A DNA stretch of 64,000 nt from Thermaurantimonas sp046299575 (GCF_046299575.1 NZ_JBKBHX010000002.1:372001-436000); one strand, 5' to 3'; shown: positions 26,779-35,824, counted from the stretch's first letter. Notes: generated by a model not told the origin, from the letters alone. Numbers and translations: made by a program.

Positions 26779-27648
26779 ATGAACACCCGTTATGTGCTAT
26801 GCACGGCTGTTTTGATTTTTTCACTTCCTCTATTCTCTCAAAATTACTATCAACAAGGATTTTTTATCAGAGGTGGTGCCTCTTACACGTTGAGCCAACC
26901 TTACTCCATTCCTTTTAATAATTGGGAAAATCGAACGCTTACAGACTCTACACTCGATATACAGGTAAAATATTTCTCCCCAGGCTCTGGTGCTTTTGCA
27001 CATTTAGGAGTAGGGTATCAGATAAATGATATCTTCCGAGTGGGTTTGGATGTGGCTTATCAATTCAATAGCACTTCCACGGTAAAAGATGTTTACACCA
27101 CACGCATCGACACGGTCGATTTCACTTTTGAATCGCCCAGAACACTGACTTCTAATGCTTTTCTCTTTACACCTGAAGTGAGCTTTATGTTGCCAATAGA
27201 GTATATCACAAGGCCATATATACGCGTTGGCTTCCCAATACTTTTCGGTGTACTTCAGGAAAAATCGTCGATGGTGCTTCCTAATGGAAGCAATTTTTAT
27301 GATTTTATAGAGAAACAAACAAATTATGTAGGACGCATTTCAATGGGCCTATCTGGTGCTATCGGCGTTGAGTGGTCGCTTGACGATCGGTTTTTTATCT
27401 TTACAGAGATAAGAGCATTAAATGCAAATTTCGCTCCGAGAAGGTCTGAACTGGTTTTTTATGAAGTAAACGGCCAAGGCCAACTGAATCAATTTGCCCA
27501 CTTTGAGCGCGAAACCGTGTACGACCGCAACATACGAATCACGGACAGCGATGAAATCATCGCAAATGAGCCCAGCCGTGCCAGGCCATTCAGTCTGCCT
27601 TTCAATCACATTGGTATATCCGTAGGTCTTACTGTGCAGCTTTTTTAA
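26779..27648 (+). CDS. Outer-membrane beta-barrel protein
   Basis: A 289-residue exported protein: signal peptide (MNTRYVLCTAVLIFSLPLFSQ), then alternating amphipathic strands (GFFIRGGASYTL, GAFAHLGVGYQIND, FRVGLDVAYQF) ending in an aromatic-terminal strand GISVGLTVQLF. This is the usual design of small OmpA/OmpW-like porins in Bacteroidota. Substrate unknown. It may be co-transcribed with the Rieske-like lipoprotein 44 nt upstream and converges on pfkA with a 1-nt gap. Confidence 0.82.
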   Translation: MNTRYVLCTAVLIFSLPLFSQNYYQQGFFIRGGASYTLSQPYSIPFNNWENRTLTDSTLDIQVKYFSPGSGAFAHLGVGYQINDIFRVGLDVAYQFNSTSTVKDVYTTRIDTVDFTFESPRTLTSNAFLFTPEVSFMLPIEYITRPYIRVGFPILFGVLQEKSSMVLPNGSNFYDFIEKQTNYVGRISMGLSGAIGVEWSLDDRFFIFTEIRALNANFAPRRSELVFYEVNGQGQLNQFAHFERETVYDRNIRITDSDEIIANEPSRARPFSLPFNHIGISVGLTVQLF

Positions 27649-27649
27649 G

Positions 27650-28621
27650 TTATCGGGACAGTGTTTCTGCGATTTCGAGCAGGTAGCGGTTGAGTTCTTT
27701 GTTGTGTTTTATAGCTTTTTCAAAAGGCACATAAACGATTTCACGACCCTGGCGGCCGACCATTACATTATACTTTCCGGCTATTAGTCCCTTCACAGCT
27801 GCATATCCCATTTCGCTGGCCAGCACCCGGTCATAGGCTGAAGGACTGCCTCCGCGCTGAATGTGGCCAAGAATTGTCACGCGCACATCGTACTTGTTAA
27901 AATTTGCTTTGACAGCCTCTGCCACCTGATAGGCGCCACCACTTTCATCGCCTTCGGCTACAATTACGATGGATGAATGCTTCTTACGCGACCATCCTTC
28001 GCGCAGTTTTTGTATCAGTACATCGATGTAAGTAGGTGTCTCCGGCACCAGAATGGCTTCAGCCCCGCAGGCTATGCCCGACCGCAAGGCAATAAATCCG
28101 GCATCTCGACCCATTACCTCAACGATAAAAAGCCTATTATGAGAGGCGGCCGTGTCGCGCAGTTTGTCCACAGCTTCTACCACTGTATTGACTGCTGTGT
28201 CATATCCTATGGTGGAATCCGTGCCATACAGGTCATTATCAATCGTGCCGGGGGCACCAATGGTTTTGATTCCGTGTTCTTCGTAAAGGACTGAAGCCCC
28301 CTTGAAAGACCCATCGCCACCGATACAGACCAGTCCTTCGATGCCATACTTTCTCAGATTTTCAGCGGCTTTAGCGCGGCCTTCCGGTGTGCGAAATTCT
28401 TCGCTTCGAGCAGTTTTGAGGATGGTGCCTCCGCGCTGAATGATGTTTGACACATCGCTGCTCTGCATGGGTATGATATCACCCTCAATCATGCCCTGAT
28501 AGCCCCTGTAGATGCCAAACACCTCTAATCCATTGGCCAAAGCCGTGCGCACAGCCGCACGTATGCATGCATTCATGCCCGGTGCGTCACCTCCTGATGT
28601 GAAAATTCCGATTCGTTTCAT
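27650..28621 (-). CDS. pfkA: 6-phosphofructokinase
   Basis: The ATP-dependent glycolytic enzyme that makes fructose-1,6-bisphosphate. 323 residues with GGDAPGMNACIRA at the N-terminus (nucleotide site), GGDGSFKGA, GTIDNDL with the catalytic Asp, the MGRDAGFIAL substrate loop, and GHIQRGGSPSAYDR near the C-terminus. Gly at the position of GGDGS fits ATP rather than pyrophosphate use. It starts 6 nt after the RNA methyltransferase gene, so the two probably share a transcript. Confidence 0.97.
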   Translation of the reverse strand: MKRIGIFTSGGDAPGMNACIRAAVRTALANGLEVFGIYRGYQGMIEGDIIPMQSSDVSNIIQRGGTILKTARSEEFRTPEGRAKAAENLRKYGIEGLVCIGGDGSFKGASVLYEEHGIKTIGAPGTIDNDLYGTDSTIGYDTAVNTVVEAVDKLRDTAASHNRLFIVEVMGRDAGFIALRSGIACGAEAILVPETPTYIDVLIQKLREGWSRKKHSSIVIVAEGDESGGAYQVAEAVKANFNKYDVRVTILGHIQRGGSPSAYDRVLASEMGYAAVKGLIAGKYNVMVGRQGREIVYVPFEKAIKHNKELNRYLLEIAETLSR

Positions 28622-28627
28622 GGCATA

Positions 28628-29749
28628 TTAATATATGTGAAATTGTTGAAGAAATACCGGTAGTTGTCCGTTGTAAAGGGGAATGGTTTGGGAGGATTTC
28701 AATCCCAAGTGTTTCGTATGTTCCTTACCGGCTGAGAGTATCCAACACTCACTGCCGGGATAGTTTTTTTTCAAGGTTTCGCCTAATTTTGAGAAAAAAG
28801 CCTTTGGATCGATTTTCAATCGTTGATTGTACGGCACATTCATCATCAAAAAGGCCTTGTCCACTGGATTTTTCCAGGTGAAAAAATCAGCTTTTTCAAC
28901 GTAAACTTTAGAATGACCAACTATTTTTTCAATAGACTTTCTCGCGTTTTCAATGGCTGATGTATCGTTGTCAATTGCATAGAATACTGTTTTACATTCC
29001 ATGGATTCTTCAGACGTTGTAACCATTGCTTTTTTCCAGTGATCTTTGAATGAATCCCAATGAAATTTCAAAAAAGAAAAGTCTTTTCTAAACCGGTTAA
29101 TACAGGAATTTTTTTTATAAAGCAAAGCTTCGCTTAGGAAGGTGCCCGAGCCGCAAAACGGATTGATGAAGGGCAGATTTCCGTCATATCCACTGAGCCT
29201 TATAATACCATGAGCAAGCACTTCATTCACAGGCGCCTTTGCTGAAAGCGATTTATATCCTCTTTTGTACAAGGGTTCGCCGGAAGTGTTAATGTAGATA
29301 GATACTGAATCTCTATAGATGTATTGATAAAATTCTATATCCGGATTTTCCACATCGACATTGCTCCTCGAGCCTGACGCTATCCGCTGAACATCTGCAA
29401 TGGCATCTTTTAGCAGAAGGGAGGCATACATCGAATTGTCAATCCACGGACATTGATAAACATCGCTCTTTACGGCAAATGTTTGATTGGTTTTCAGGTA
29501 GTTTTGAAACGGAATTTTTGATGATTTGCGCACATATTCCTCTTTAGAACCAGCTGAAAATTCATCGATTAATACATAAACGTAAAGAGCCACACCGCAG
29601 CACACATTTACATCCACGATGAGCTTGCAGTCACCCTTGCACAGTACTGATCTTTTTTGAACAGAGAGCACTTCGCCACCAAGGCTTCGAATATCATCGG
29701 CAAGCAAATTTTCAAATCCAGTAAGTGTTTTGACAAGTAGGGTGTACAT
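28628..29749 (-). CDS. THUMP-domain class I RNA methyltransferase (RlmL/Trm-like), divergent
   Basis: A 373-residue SAM-dependent RNA methyltransferase. The N-terminal half is THUMP-like (FENLLADDIRSLGG), followed by a link ending LYKRGYK and the catalytic domain with the SAM motif INPFCGSGT (196-203) and the catalytic loop MNVPYNQRL (303-311). RlmL-type enzymes have DPMCGSGT and NPPYGER; here the first Pro of NPPY is Val and Asp is Asn, so either substrate or activity may differ. Target is probably a base N2-guanine in rRNA or tRNA by family. Its ATG directly follows the stop of the preceding lipoprotein gene. Confidence 0.85.
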   Translation of the reverse strand: MYTLLVKTLTGFENLLADDIRSLGGEVLSVQKRSVLCKGDCKLIVDVNVCCGVALYVYVLIDEFSAGSKEEYVRKSSKIPFQNYLKTNQTFAVKSDVYQCPWIDNSMYASLLLKDAIADVQRIASGSRSNVDVENPDIEFYQYIYRDSVSIYINTSGEPLYKRGYKSLSAKAPVNEVLAHGIIRLSGYDGNLPFINPFCGSGTFLSEALLYKKNSCINRFRKDFSFLKFHWDSFKDHWKKAMVTTSEESMECKTVFYAIDNDTSAIENARKSIEKIVGHSKVYVEKADFFTWKNPVDKAFLMMNVPYNQRLKIDPKAFFSKLGETLKKNYPGSECWILSAGKEHTKHLGLKSSQTIPLYNGQLPVFLQQFHIY

Positions 29750-30130
29750 TCAGTGGTAAATGAGGTCAATTTTCGGCGGATTTTTTTCATCGTAAGGCAG
29801 TTGTGTAAAGACGACATTGGCTCGTGCTGTATCTTCTTTTTTTACAGCAAAGAAAACACTGTCGAGAAAGGTATTTTCTCCTCTCATAGCCTGAATCACA
29901 AGGGTAAATGCAGAGTCGCGTTCGCGGGCCACAAGGGTTGTCTTAACCTGTGTGACGATGAGCGTGTCGGACAACTGATAAGGCAAAATTTCTACATTCG
30001 AAATAAAAGACTCGTTTTTTTCTGTCGATTCCTCCTCGGATTTCATCTCGTCAGCACATCTACAAGACGAAAGTAACAAGCAGAACAGACCCAATAAACT
30101 GAGCGAAATCAGGTAGTTGGATTTTTTCAT
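29750..30130 (-). CDS. Small lipoprotein of unknown function
   Basis: 126 residues with a lipoprotein signal (LLLSSC, Cys at 23), a Glu/Lys/Ser-rich linker and a beta-rich C-terminal domain. I do not recognise the family. Its stop is immediately followed by the ATG of the RNA methyltransferase gene, and it starts 15 nt after the kinase gene, so it is an internal member of the same reverse-strand run. Confidence 0.7.
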   Translation of the reverse strand: MKKSNYLISLSLLGLFCLLLSSCRCADEMKSEEESTEKNESFISNVEILPYQLSDTLIVTQVKTTLVARERDSAFTLVIQAMRGENTFLDSVFFAVKKEDTARANVVFTQLPYDEKNPPKIDLIYH

Positions 30131-30145
30131 AAGTCGTCAATCGGT

Positions 30146-30997
30146 TTACACATACACGCGAATGCAATCTACGCAATCGGCCTGATACGACATGCCAAAA
30201 AGTGCTGCGTGAACAAGAAGGGGATAAAGCTTGTAAAGCGGTAATCTTTGCCTGAAATCGGACAATAGAGGAAACGTTTCGTAATAGGCCTTGTAAAAGT
30301 AATTGTCGAAGCCTCCGAAGAGCATGGTCATGGCCAAATCTACTTCCCTATGACCAAAATAGACCGCCGGATCGATGAAATACGGTCGGCCGTCGGCTGC
30401 AGCCATCAGATTACCACCCCAGAGGTCGCCGTGCAAAAGCGAGGGGGCTTCATCAGGAAGCAATTCGGGAAGTTTTTTGTATAATTCTTCCAGATCTGTG
30501 AGCACAAAATTCAGCAAATGACCACGCCTATGCGCTTCTGCAGCCGCCGGCCAGAGTTTGGAATGAAAGTAGCACTCTGCCCAATTGTCATACCGCCCAT
30601 TTGGCTGCGGTAAAGAGCCGATATAATTGTCTTCGTCGAGGCCAAAAAAGGGCTGTGGCTGACGGTGCAGTTCTGCCAGCGCTGCACCAGCCAACTCCAT
30701 GGTCGCAGAAGTTTTTTGGCCGGGCTCGATCCATTCTAATACCAAAACATCATCATCGACCAGCAATACTTCAGGCACATTCTTAAGACCTTGTCTTTTA
30801 AGCATTTGCAGGCCTCTGGCTTCTTTCCGGAAAAAATCCGCAGGCATCGGCTGTGATGTGGTTTTTACAAACAGACGCCTATCCCCGCCTTCAGCACGAT
30901 ACGATTGTCCAATACAGCCGCCGTGGACGGGATGTAATAATACCTTTCCATCAATATCAAAAAATGACTTAAACAGTCTTATAACTTTGTCCTCCAA
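30146..30997 (-). CDS. Fructosamine kinase family protein
   Basis: A 283-residue kinase of the fructosamine/ketosamine-3-kinase family, which phosphorylates sugars attached to protein amines so they fall off (deglycation). Visible are the N-terminal GGCIGQSY, the ATP-binding Lys in RLFVKTT, the catalytic LLHGDLWGGN and metal-binding FIDPAVYFGHREVDLAM, and the typical end YKLYPLLVHAALFGMSY. The only usable start is TTG at 30997, as a stop codon lies three codons upstream and the first internal Met is about residue 50. Substrate is by family inference. Confidence 0.9.
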   Translation of the reverse strand: MEDKVIRLFKSFFDIDGKVLLHPVHGGCIGQSYRAEGGDRRLFVKTTSQPMPADFFRKEARGLQMLKRQGLKNVPEVLLVDDDVLVLEWIEPGQKTSATMELAGAALAELHRQPQPFFGLDEDNYIGSLPQPNGRYDNWAECYFHSKLWPAAAEAHRRGHLLNFVLTDLEELYKKLPELLPDEAPSLLHGDLWGGNLMAAADGRPYFIDPAVYFGHREVDLAMTMLFGGFDNYFYKAYYETFPLLSDFRQRLPLYKLYPLLVHAALFGMSYQADCVDCIRVYV

Positions 30998-31062
30998 ATT
31001 TCTTTATTGTAAATTTCTGTAATTTTCCAATAATCCACGACTGTAAAGTACACTCCTTTGTA

Positions 31063-31077
31063 TTTTTTTTTTTTTTT
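31063..31077. repeat. 15-T homopolymer
   Basis: An uninterrupted run of 15 T (A on the reverse strand), directly overlapping the stop codon of the nrnA-like gene. It is a likely slippage or sequencing-error site and its length may vary. Confidence 0.7.
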
Positions 31078-32131
31078 ATGACTTTGAACCGGTATTCAGA
31101 AGTCCAGCCACTGTCCCTTCAAATTGCTGAATAGCCTCCTCCATCGGCCCATACCATGTGCCACCGGCGGCATTGCGGTGGCCACCTCCATTGAAGTACT
31201 TGCGGGCATATTGGTTTACATCCACATCGCCTTTTGAGCGAAAGGAAATGCGAATTTTACCTTCTTCTTCCCGAAAGAGGGCTGATACTTTTACCCCTCG
31301 TATGGATAGCCCCATATTTACAAATCCTTCTGAATCGTCTTTGTCCGCACCCGATTGTTCAAATTCCTCTTCTGTAATCCATGAATACGCTACAGAATCG
31401 CAAGGAAAGGTCAGATGGCTGAGCATGATGGCCATGAGCCTGAAGCGTTCGGGACGGTTTTGGTCGAAAATGGCTTCGTGAATGGCCGTATGAGGTGCGC
31501 CGGCTTCGAGTAAGGCCGCCACAGCCCTATGAGTGCGCGGTTGTACTGTATTGAAGCGAAAGGAACCGCTGTCAGTTAGAATGCCTGTGTACAAACACGT
31601 AGCCACAGCAGGTGTGAGCCACTTTTTGTCAGGATATGCTACTGAAAGTACGTGAAAGAGCAATTCACATGTACTGCAATATGACGTATCAGAAAATGAA
31701 ATCGCAAAACCTGTATCAGGCTGCTGGTGGTGGTCGATGAGTACTTTCCTGCCTGTGAAAGATTTAAGTGCATCACACATCGCATCACCGGTACGGCTGA
31801 GGGTGTTGTAATCAAGGCAAAAGAGCAGGTCAGCCCTTTGCAGCGCGTCAATGAGAATGTCAGGTTTCTGATTATATGGTACACAGACCTCTGCCCCGGG
31901 CAGAAATTGCAGAGATGGGGATATTTCGTTTGGTGTAATTAAATGTACTTTTTTGCCCATATCACTGAGCACGTGATACAATGCCAGAGAACTCCCTGAA
32001 GCATCACCGTCAGGATTTATGTGCGTGGTGATCACAAATTCCGACCCTGCATCGATGAGTTTTTGTAATTCAGCGGCATCATTGGTCATGTACACAAAGG
32101 TAGATTCAATAAGTGAAAAGGATTTTCTCAT
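31076..32131 (-). CDS. nrnA: DHH/DHHA1 phosphoesterase (NrnA-like oligoribonuclease/pAp phosphatase)
   Basis: A 351-residue DHH-family enzyme with ITTHINPDGDASGSSLAL (motif I), LLFCLDYNTLSR, the DHH motif LIDHHQQPD, and a C-terminal DHHA1 domain with FRSKGDVDVNQYARKYFNGGGHRNAAGG. NrnA degrades very short RNAs and 3'-phosphoadenosine 5'-phosphate. An alternative ATG at 32089 (MTNDAAELQK) aligns better with family starts; the 14 extra residues at the given start may not be translated. It starts 13 nt after the SDR gene, distal in the gldF-gldG-SDR run. Confidence 0.92.
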   Translation of the reverse strand: MRKSFSLIESTFVYMTNDAAELQKLIDAGSEFVITTHINPDGDASGSSLALYHVLSDMGKKVHLITPNEISPSLQFLPGAEVCVPYNQKPDILIDALQRADLLFCLDYNTLSRTGDAMCDALKSFTGRKVLIDHHQQPDTGFAISFSDTSYCSTCELLFHVLSVAYPDKKWLTPAVATCLYTGILTDSGSFRFNTVQPRTHRAVAALLEAGAPHTAIHEAIFDQNRPERFRLMAIMLSHLTFPCDSVAYSWITEEEFEQSGADKDDSEGFVNMGLSIRGVKVSALFREEEGKIRISFRSKGDVDVNQYARKYFNGGGHRNAAGGTWYGPMEEAIQQFEGTVAGLLNTGSKS

Positions 32132-32143
32132 AAAAAAACTGAC

Positions 32144-32935
32144 TTAAAGCGATGGGGTGCGCCCGCCATCTACCGGCAGATTGATTCCTGTGATATAAGC
32201 CGCCTCCGGTGAAGCAAGGAATACAGCTGCAGCTGCAACTTCTTCCGGCAGGGCAAACCGACCTGCCGGGATTTCGCTGATCATCTCCAGGCGCACCTCC
32301 TCAGGCGACTTTTCTGTTTTTTGGGCCTTTGTCTCAATGATGGCCTTTAGGCGGTCAGTATCCGTAGCACCAGGCAATATGTTATTCACCGTGATGCCGT
32401 GTGGTGCTAGTTCATTGGCCAGGGTTTTTGACCAGTTGGCCATAGCCGCCCGGATGGTATTAGATACGCCCAGATTGGGTAGCGGGGCTTTTACAGAAGT
32501 GGAAATCACATTGATGATTCGGCCATAGCCTGCATGTTTCATCCCTTGCAGGCATGCCTGCATGATAAGGTGTGAAGCGATAACGTGCTGTGCAAAAGCC
32601 TTCTCAAGCTCCGATGCAGCCGCCTGATGTAAGGGCCCTGGTGCAGGCCCACCGGTATTGTTGATGACAATGTGAAAAGTCTTTGAGTGGGTGGCGATAT
32701 ATTCATCCAATGTTATCTTAAGGGCATATGGATCAGCCTGATTGGCAGCGATGTAGTCGTGCTTCTGGCCTGCCGAGGTGCTCAGTTCGCTCAGCGCTGT
32801 TAGACATTTGGCCTCATTGCGGGCAAGCAGGGTAACGGTAGCACCGGCTGCAGCCAGGCGCTTTGCTATGGCCAGTCCGATACCGGCAGTACTTCCCCCT
32901 ACGAGGGCATTCAGTCCATTCAGTTGGATATTCAT
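32144..32935 (-). CDS. Atypical short-chain dehydrogenase/reductase
   Basis: A 263-residue SDR with NAD(P)-binding GGSTAGIG (13-20), NNTGGP, and a C-terminal INLPVDGG. The catalytic Tyr-x3-Lys pair is replaced: the position reads S158-N-T-I-R162, after Ser145/Ser147. It therefore resembles the BKR-like SDR subgroup that lacks the normal catalytic tetrad, and may bind cofactor without classical reduction. Its start lies 3 nt after the gldG stop, so it is transcribed with gldFG, though a role in gliding is not implied. Confidence 0.85.
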   Translation of the reverse strand: MNIQLNGLNALVGGSTAGIGLAIAKRLAAAGATVTLLARNEAKCLTALSELSTSAGQKHDYIAANQADPYALKITLDEYIATHSKTFHIVINNTGGPAPGPLHQAAASELEKAFAQHVIASHLIMQACLQGMKHAGYGRIINVISTSVKAPLPNLGVSNTIRAAMANWSKTLANELAPHGITVNNILPGATDTDRLKAIIETKAQKTEKSPEEVRLEMISEIPAGRFALPEEVAAAAVFLASPEAAYITGINLPVDGGRTPSL

Positions 32936-32938
32936 TGA

Positions 32939-34660
32939 TTATACATACATTTTTTTGCGAATCTGCATATAGACCACCCCGGACAATACGACAATCACCA
33001 CCGGAAGAGCCACATTGATGATCCTCCACAGCCACATCTCCTCGTATACGCGACTCATCTTCAGCAGCCTGAGTTTAAACTCACGGTTGCGCAGGGCGAT
33101 GAGGCCTTTGTCGTCCAGCAAATAGTCGAAGATGTTGAGCATCAGGTCGCGGTTGCCGTACTGAGTGCCTGTAAACTGGTCGAAGCCCAGCGGAAGGGGT
33201 ACCCCTTTCTGGATGTTGGGGTTCACGATGTTGAGCTGATTTTTAATAACATCGCCATCGGCTATTACCACTTGCTGGGTCGGCAAACTCTCTTCGCGGA
33301 AGGGTATCTGACGACCGGATTCTTTGGGCACAATCTGATTTTTGAAATACGACGTAAACTTCCCTTCCAGCAGCAACCCCACAGTTAAGAAGCGTTTGGG
33401 ATAAGGTTCTACACCAGGATAGTTATACAAGTGCGCCAACCGCACGATATGTGGCGTGGCTACCGTACGGGTAGCGTCTGAAGTCTTCAGCAGAGGGGTC
33501 TTTTTCACGCCGGGTGCCATTACGGTGTCAATGGTTGAGGCAAATTCGAGCTTTACAGAGTTCAGATCTTTTGTGATCGGGTGAAAGACCAGAGGATCGA
33601 TCAGCGGGAAGTATATCCACCTGCGCACCGAGCGCATATCACTCACCCACGCAGCCTTGCGGTCTTGCACCAGATTGGTATTGATGCGAAATCCGTAGCG
33701 GAAAAATAAATTTCCCAGCCGCAACTCATCCAGAATCGGATAGGCCATAAACTCCGAGGCACGGCTCAGCGAGTCCATATCTGCCGCCACCGCATCGATC
33801 AGCCACACCACTTTACCCCCGTTCATGATAAACTGGTCGATCAGAAAGAGGTCAAGGTCCGTAAAAGGCTTCTGTGGCTTTGCCACCACCAGACAATTGT
33901 AGTTGTCCATCCGCTGCATTTGCCGAAGGATGCTCACATCCCCGGTGACAGAGTCTTTTTCATACTGGCGAATGTTAAAGCGCGAGACAGTATAATGCTC
34001 CGACAGCGCTCTCGAAATATCTGCCACTCTTCCGGGCAGCAGTTCGTCATGCCCCTCCAGAAAAGCGATCGTCGGGCTAAACTTTCTTGTCAGCTTCCGT
34101 ATGGCATTGGCCAGATTGTATTCCAGGTTTTGTATGGCGATGTTGATCTGGTTCTCAGGTGTGGTGTTGATGTGTGTGCTCAGCAGCTGAATGGCGGATT
34201 CCTTTTCCCCATAGGTAGCAATAATCCCCGGAAAAAGCTGCAGAAACTGCACCTGATTGCCCTCATTCACTTCCACCTGCACAGGCGAGAGCCCTTTAAA
34301 TTCCAGTTGCTGCTGAAAGTCGCGCACCGCCTTCTTATCACCCACCGAAGCAGGGTCTTCTACCTTAAACAAGATGTTCCGGTTATACGCCCTGAATTCC
34401 TGTAGCACCTGACGCACCTCCCGCTGCAGTTTTCGGAAGCCCGAGGGCAACTGCCCATCCAGATAGAGCGTAAAAATCATCGGCTCCTTCACTTCAGCCA
34501 GCAGTTCTTTGGTGACCGGCGAGAGGCTGTAGCGCTTCTCAGCTGTGAGATCAAGTCTTACCACCCCCGCAAACTGCACCAGCACATACGCAGCCACCAC
34601 TGCAGCCAGCAGGCTGCCATACCATATGTAGAGATTCTTTACCTTTTTAGTCATGCGCAT
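32939..34660 (-). CDS. gldG: Gliding motility ABC transporter component GldG
   Basis: A 573-residue GldG: an N-terminal membrane segment (SLLAAVVAAYVLVQFAG, about residues 16-32), the family start RLDLTAEKRYSLSPVTKELL, a large periplasmic substrate-binding-like domain, and a C-terminal membrane segment (about residue 550, NVALPVVIVVLSGVVYM). GldG works with GldF and the ATPase GldA in gliding motility and T9SS-linked processes of Bacteroidota. gldA is not in the window. The ATG directly follows the gldF stop. A second ATG is at 34654. Confidence 0.95.
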   Translation of the reverse strand: MRMTKKVKNLYIWYGSLLAAVVAAYVLVQFAGVVRLDLTAEKRYSLSPVTKELLAEVKEPMIFTLYLDGQLPSGFRKLQREVRQVLQEFRAYNRNILFKVEDPASVGDKKAVRDFQQQLEFKGLSPVQVEVNEGNQVQFLQLFPGIIATYGEKESAIQLLSTHINTTPENQINIAIQNLEYNLANAIRKLTRKFSPTIAFLEGHDELLPGRVADISRALSEHYTVSRFNIRQYEKDSVTGDVSILRQMQRMDNYNCLVVAKPQKPFTDLDLFLIDQFIMNGGKVVWLIDAVAADMDSLSRASEFMAYPILDELRLGNLFFRYGFRINTNLVQDRKAAWVSDMRSVRRWIYFPLIDPLVFHPITKDLNSVKLEFASTIDTVMAPGVKKTPLLKTSDATRTVATPHIVRLAHLYNYPGVEPYPKRFLTVGLLLEGKFTSYFKNQIVPKESGRQIPFREESLPTQQVVIADGDVIKNQLNIVNPNIQKGVPLPLGFDQFTGTQYGNRDLMLNIFDYLLDDKGLIALRNREFKLRLLKMSRVYEEMWLWRIINVALPVVIVVLSGVVYMQIRKKMYV

Positions 34661-35392
34661 TTAGCTTCTCCGCACTATTAATATCAATCGGGTAGTAGCC
34701 AGCGCCACCAAGATCATCCCCGCAAAGTACACCACATCTCTGCTATCCACCACCCCACGGCTGATGCTGTTGTAATGTTCACTGATGCTGAAGTGCGCCA
34801 GCAGCAGTCCAGTATTTCCTAGTACACTCAGAGCTGCCAGCTGATCAATCACATAGAAAAAGAAAAAACACAGAAACACCCCAATCAGAAAAGAAACGAT
34901 TGAATTCTCCGTCAGCACCGACGCAAGTATTCCAAGGGCTGCGTACACCGCGCCGAGCATCAGCAGTCCGAGGTACGAGCCTATGGTAGCCCCCGAATCC
35001 AGATTGCCCGGCGGGTCGCCCAGCACATACACCGTCGCCACATACACCAGCGACGGCAGCAGCGAGAGGATTACCAGCGTTACAGCCGCCAGATATTTGC
35101 CCAGGATCAGCTGCCACTCCGTAAGAGGCCGCGTCAGCAGCAGCTCAATCGTACCGTACCGAATCTCATCCGAAAACATCCGCATCGTAATGGCCGGAAT
35201 CAGAAACAGAAACACCCAGGGCGCAATGATAAACAGGCTATCCAGCCCCGCATACCCCATCGATAGCACATTCAGCCCCCCCGGAAACACAAACAGAAAC
35301 AACCCCGTAAGCAGCAAAAAAGTAATAATCGTCAGGTACGCCGTCAGCGACCCGAAAAAACTTCTGATTTCCTTCCAATACAGACTTACCAT
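34661..35392 (-). CDS. gldF: Gliding motility ABC transporter permease GldF
   Basis: A 243-residue permease with about six membrane segments and the family start MVSLYWKEIRSFFGSLTAYL, plus RYGTIELLLTRPLTEWQLILGKYLA (split motif) typical of ABC-2 permeases of the GldF type. The frame opens at 35467, but the ATG at 35392 gives the conserved start and the normal length (about 242). It precedes gldG with directly adjacent codons. The upstream region (35393-35824) carries a structured repeat. Confidence 0.95.
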   Translation of the reverse strand: MVSLYWKEIRSFFGSLTAYLTIITFLLLTGLFLFVFPGGLNVLSMGYAGLDSLFIIAPWVFLFLIPAITMRMFSDEIRYGTIELLLTRPLTEWQLILGKYLAAVTLVILSLLPSLVYVATVYVLGDPPGNLDSGATIGSYLGLLMLGAVYAALGILASVLTENSIVSFLIGVFLCFFFFYVIDQLAALSVLGNTGLLLAHFSISEHYNSISRGVVDSRDVVYFAGMILVALATTRLILIVRRS

Positions 35393-35824
35393 CGTACCAC
35401 ACTCACAATAGACCAGCAAAAGTAAAGCCCCACCGGCTAAATACCGCCCTAAATCGCAGGACTGCACTGGATATTAAGGGTCTTTCACAGATGGTTTTTT
35501 TGGGCGTGCCCCCTGACAAGGCGCCTGTAGCGCCTTCGTCAGGGGTCGGGCTATCCGCTCCTATTCGCCTTGCAGCCGGGCGAGGCACATCGGGCTGCGG
35601 TGGCTTCGCCTGTCGCCTCCTCGCCCTGTGTGCCTCAGGCCCGTCTGCTGCGGCTCATATCCGCTTCTATCCCTCACGCGATGCACGTCAGCTTGCTGCA
35701 CATCTCGCGCTTCCATCGCTCCAGTAACAAATCCGTGATAACATGCGCTTCTTCCAATCGACAGGCAGAACGCAGTGAAAACTAAAACTAATTAAAAACT
35801 TTTGCCGTGTACATCCGGGGCAGA
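35393..35824. other. 432-bp intergenic region holding repeat copy A
   Basis: Lies between the glycosyltransferase stop (35825) and the gldF start. Besides the repeat (35494-35680) it holds unrelated, moderately G+C-rich sequence. I see no gene, and small frames here are shadows without signal or family features. Confidence 0.5.
35494..35680. repeat. Intergenic GGGCGTGCCC repeat element, copy A
   Basis: Begins TTTTTTTGGGCGTGCCCC (35495-35512), an 18-base stretch identical in copy B at 59416. It has a strong stem CCCCTGACAAGGCGC (35510-35524) with GCGCCTTCGTCAGGGG (35530-35545), then a G+C-rich part with two mutually exclusive pairings: GGGCGAGG (35578-35585) with CCTCGCCC (35619-35626), or GAGGCACA with TGTGCCTC (35629-35636). 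It ends GCTTCTATCCCTCACG. I recall similar degenerate elements in other Bacteroidota intergenic regions. It may be a structured RNA or a non-autonomous repeat. Confidence 0.6.
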
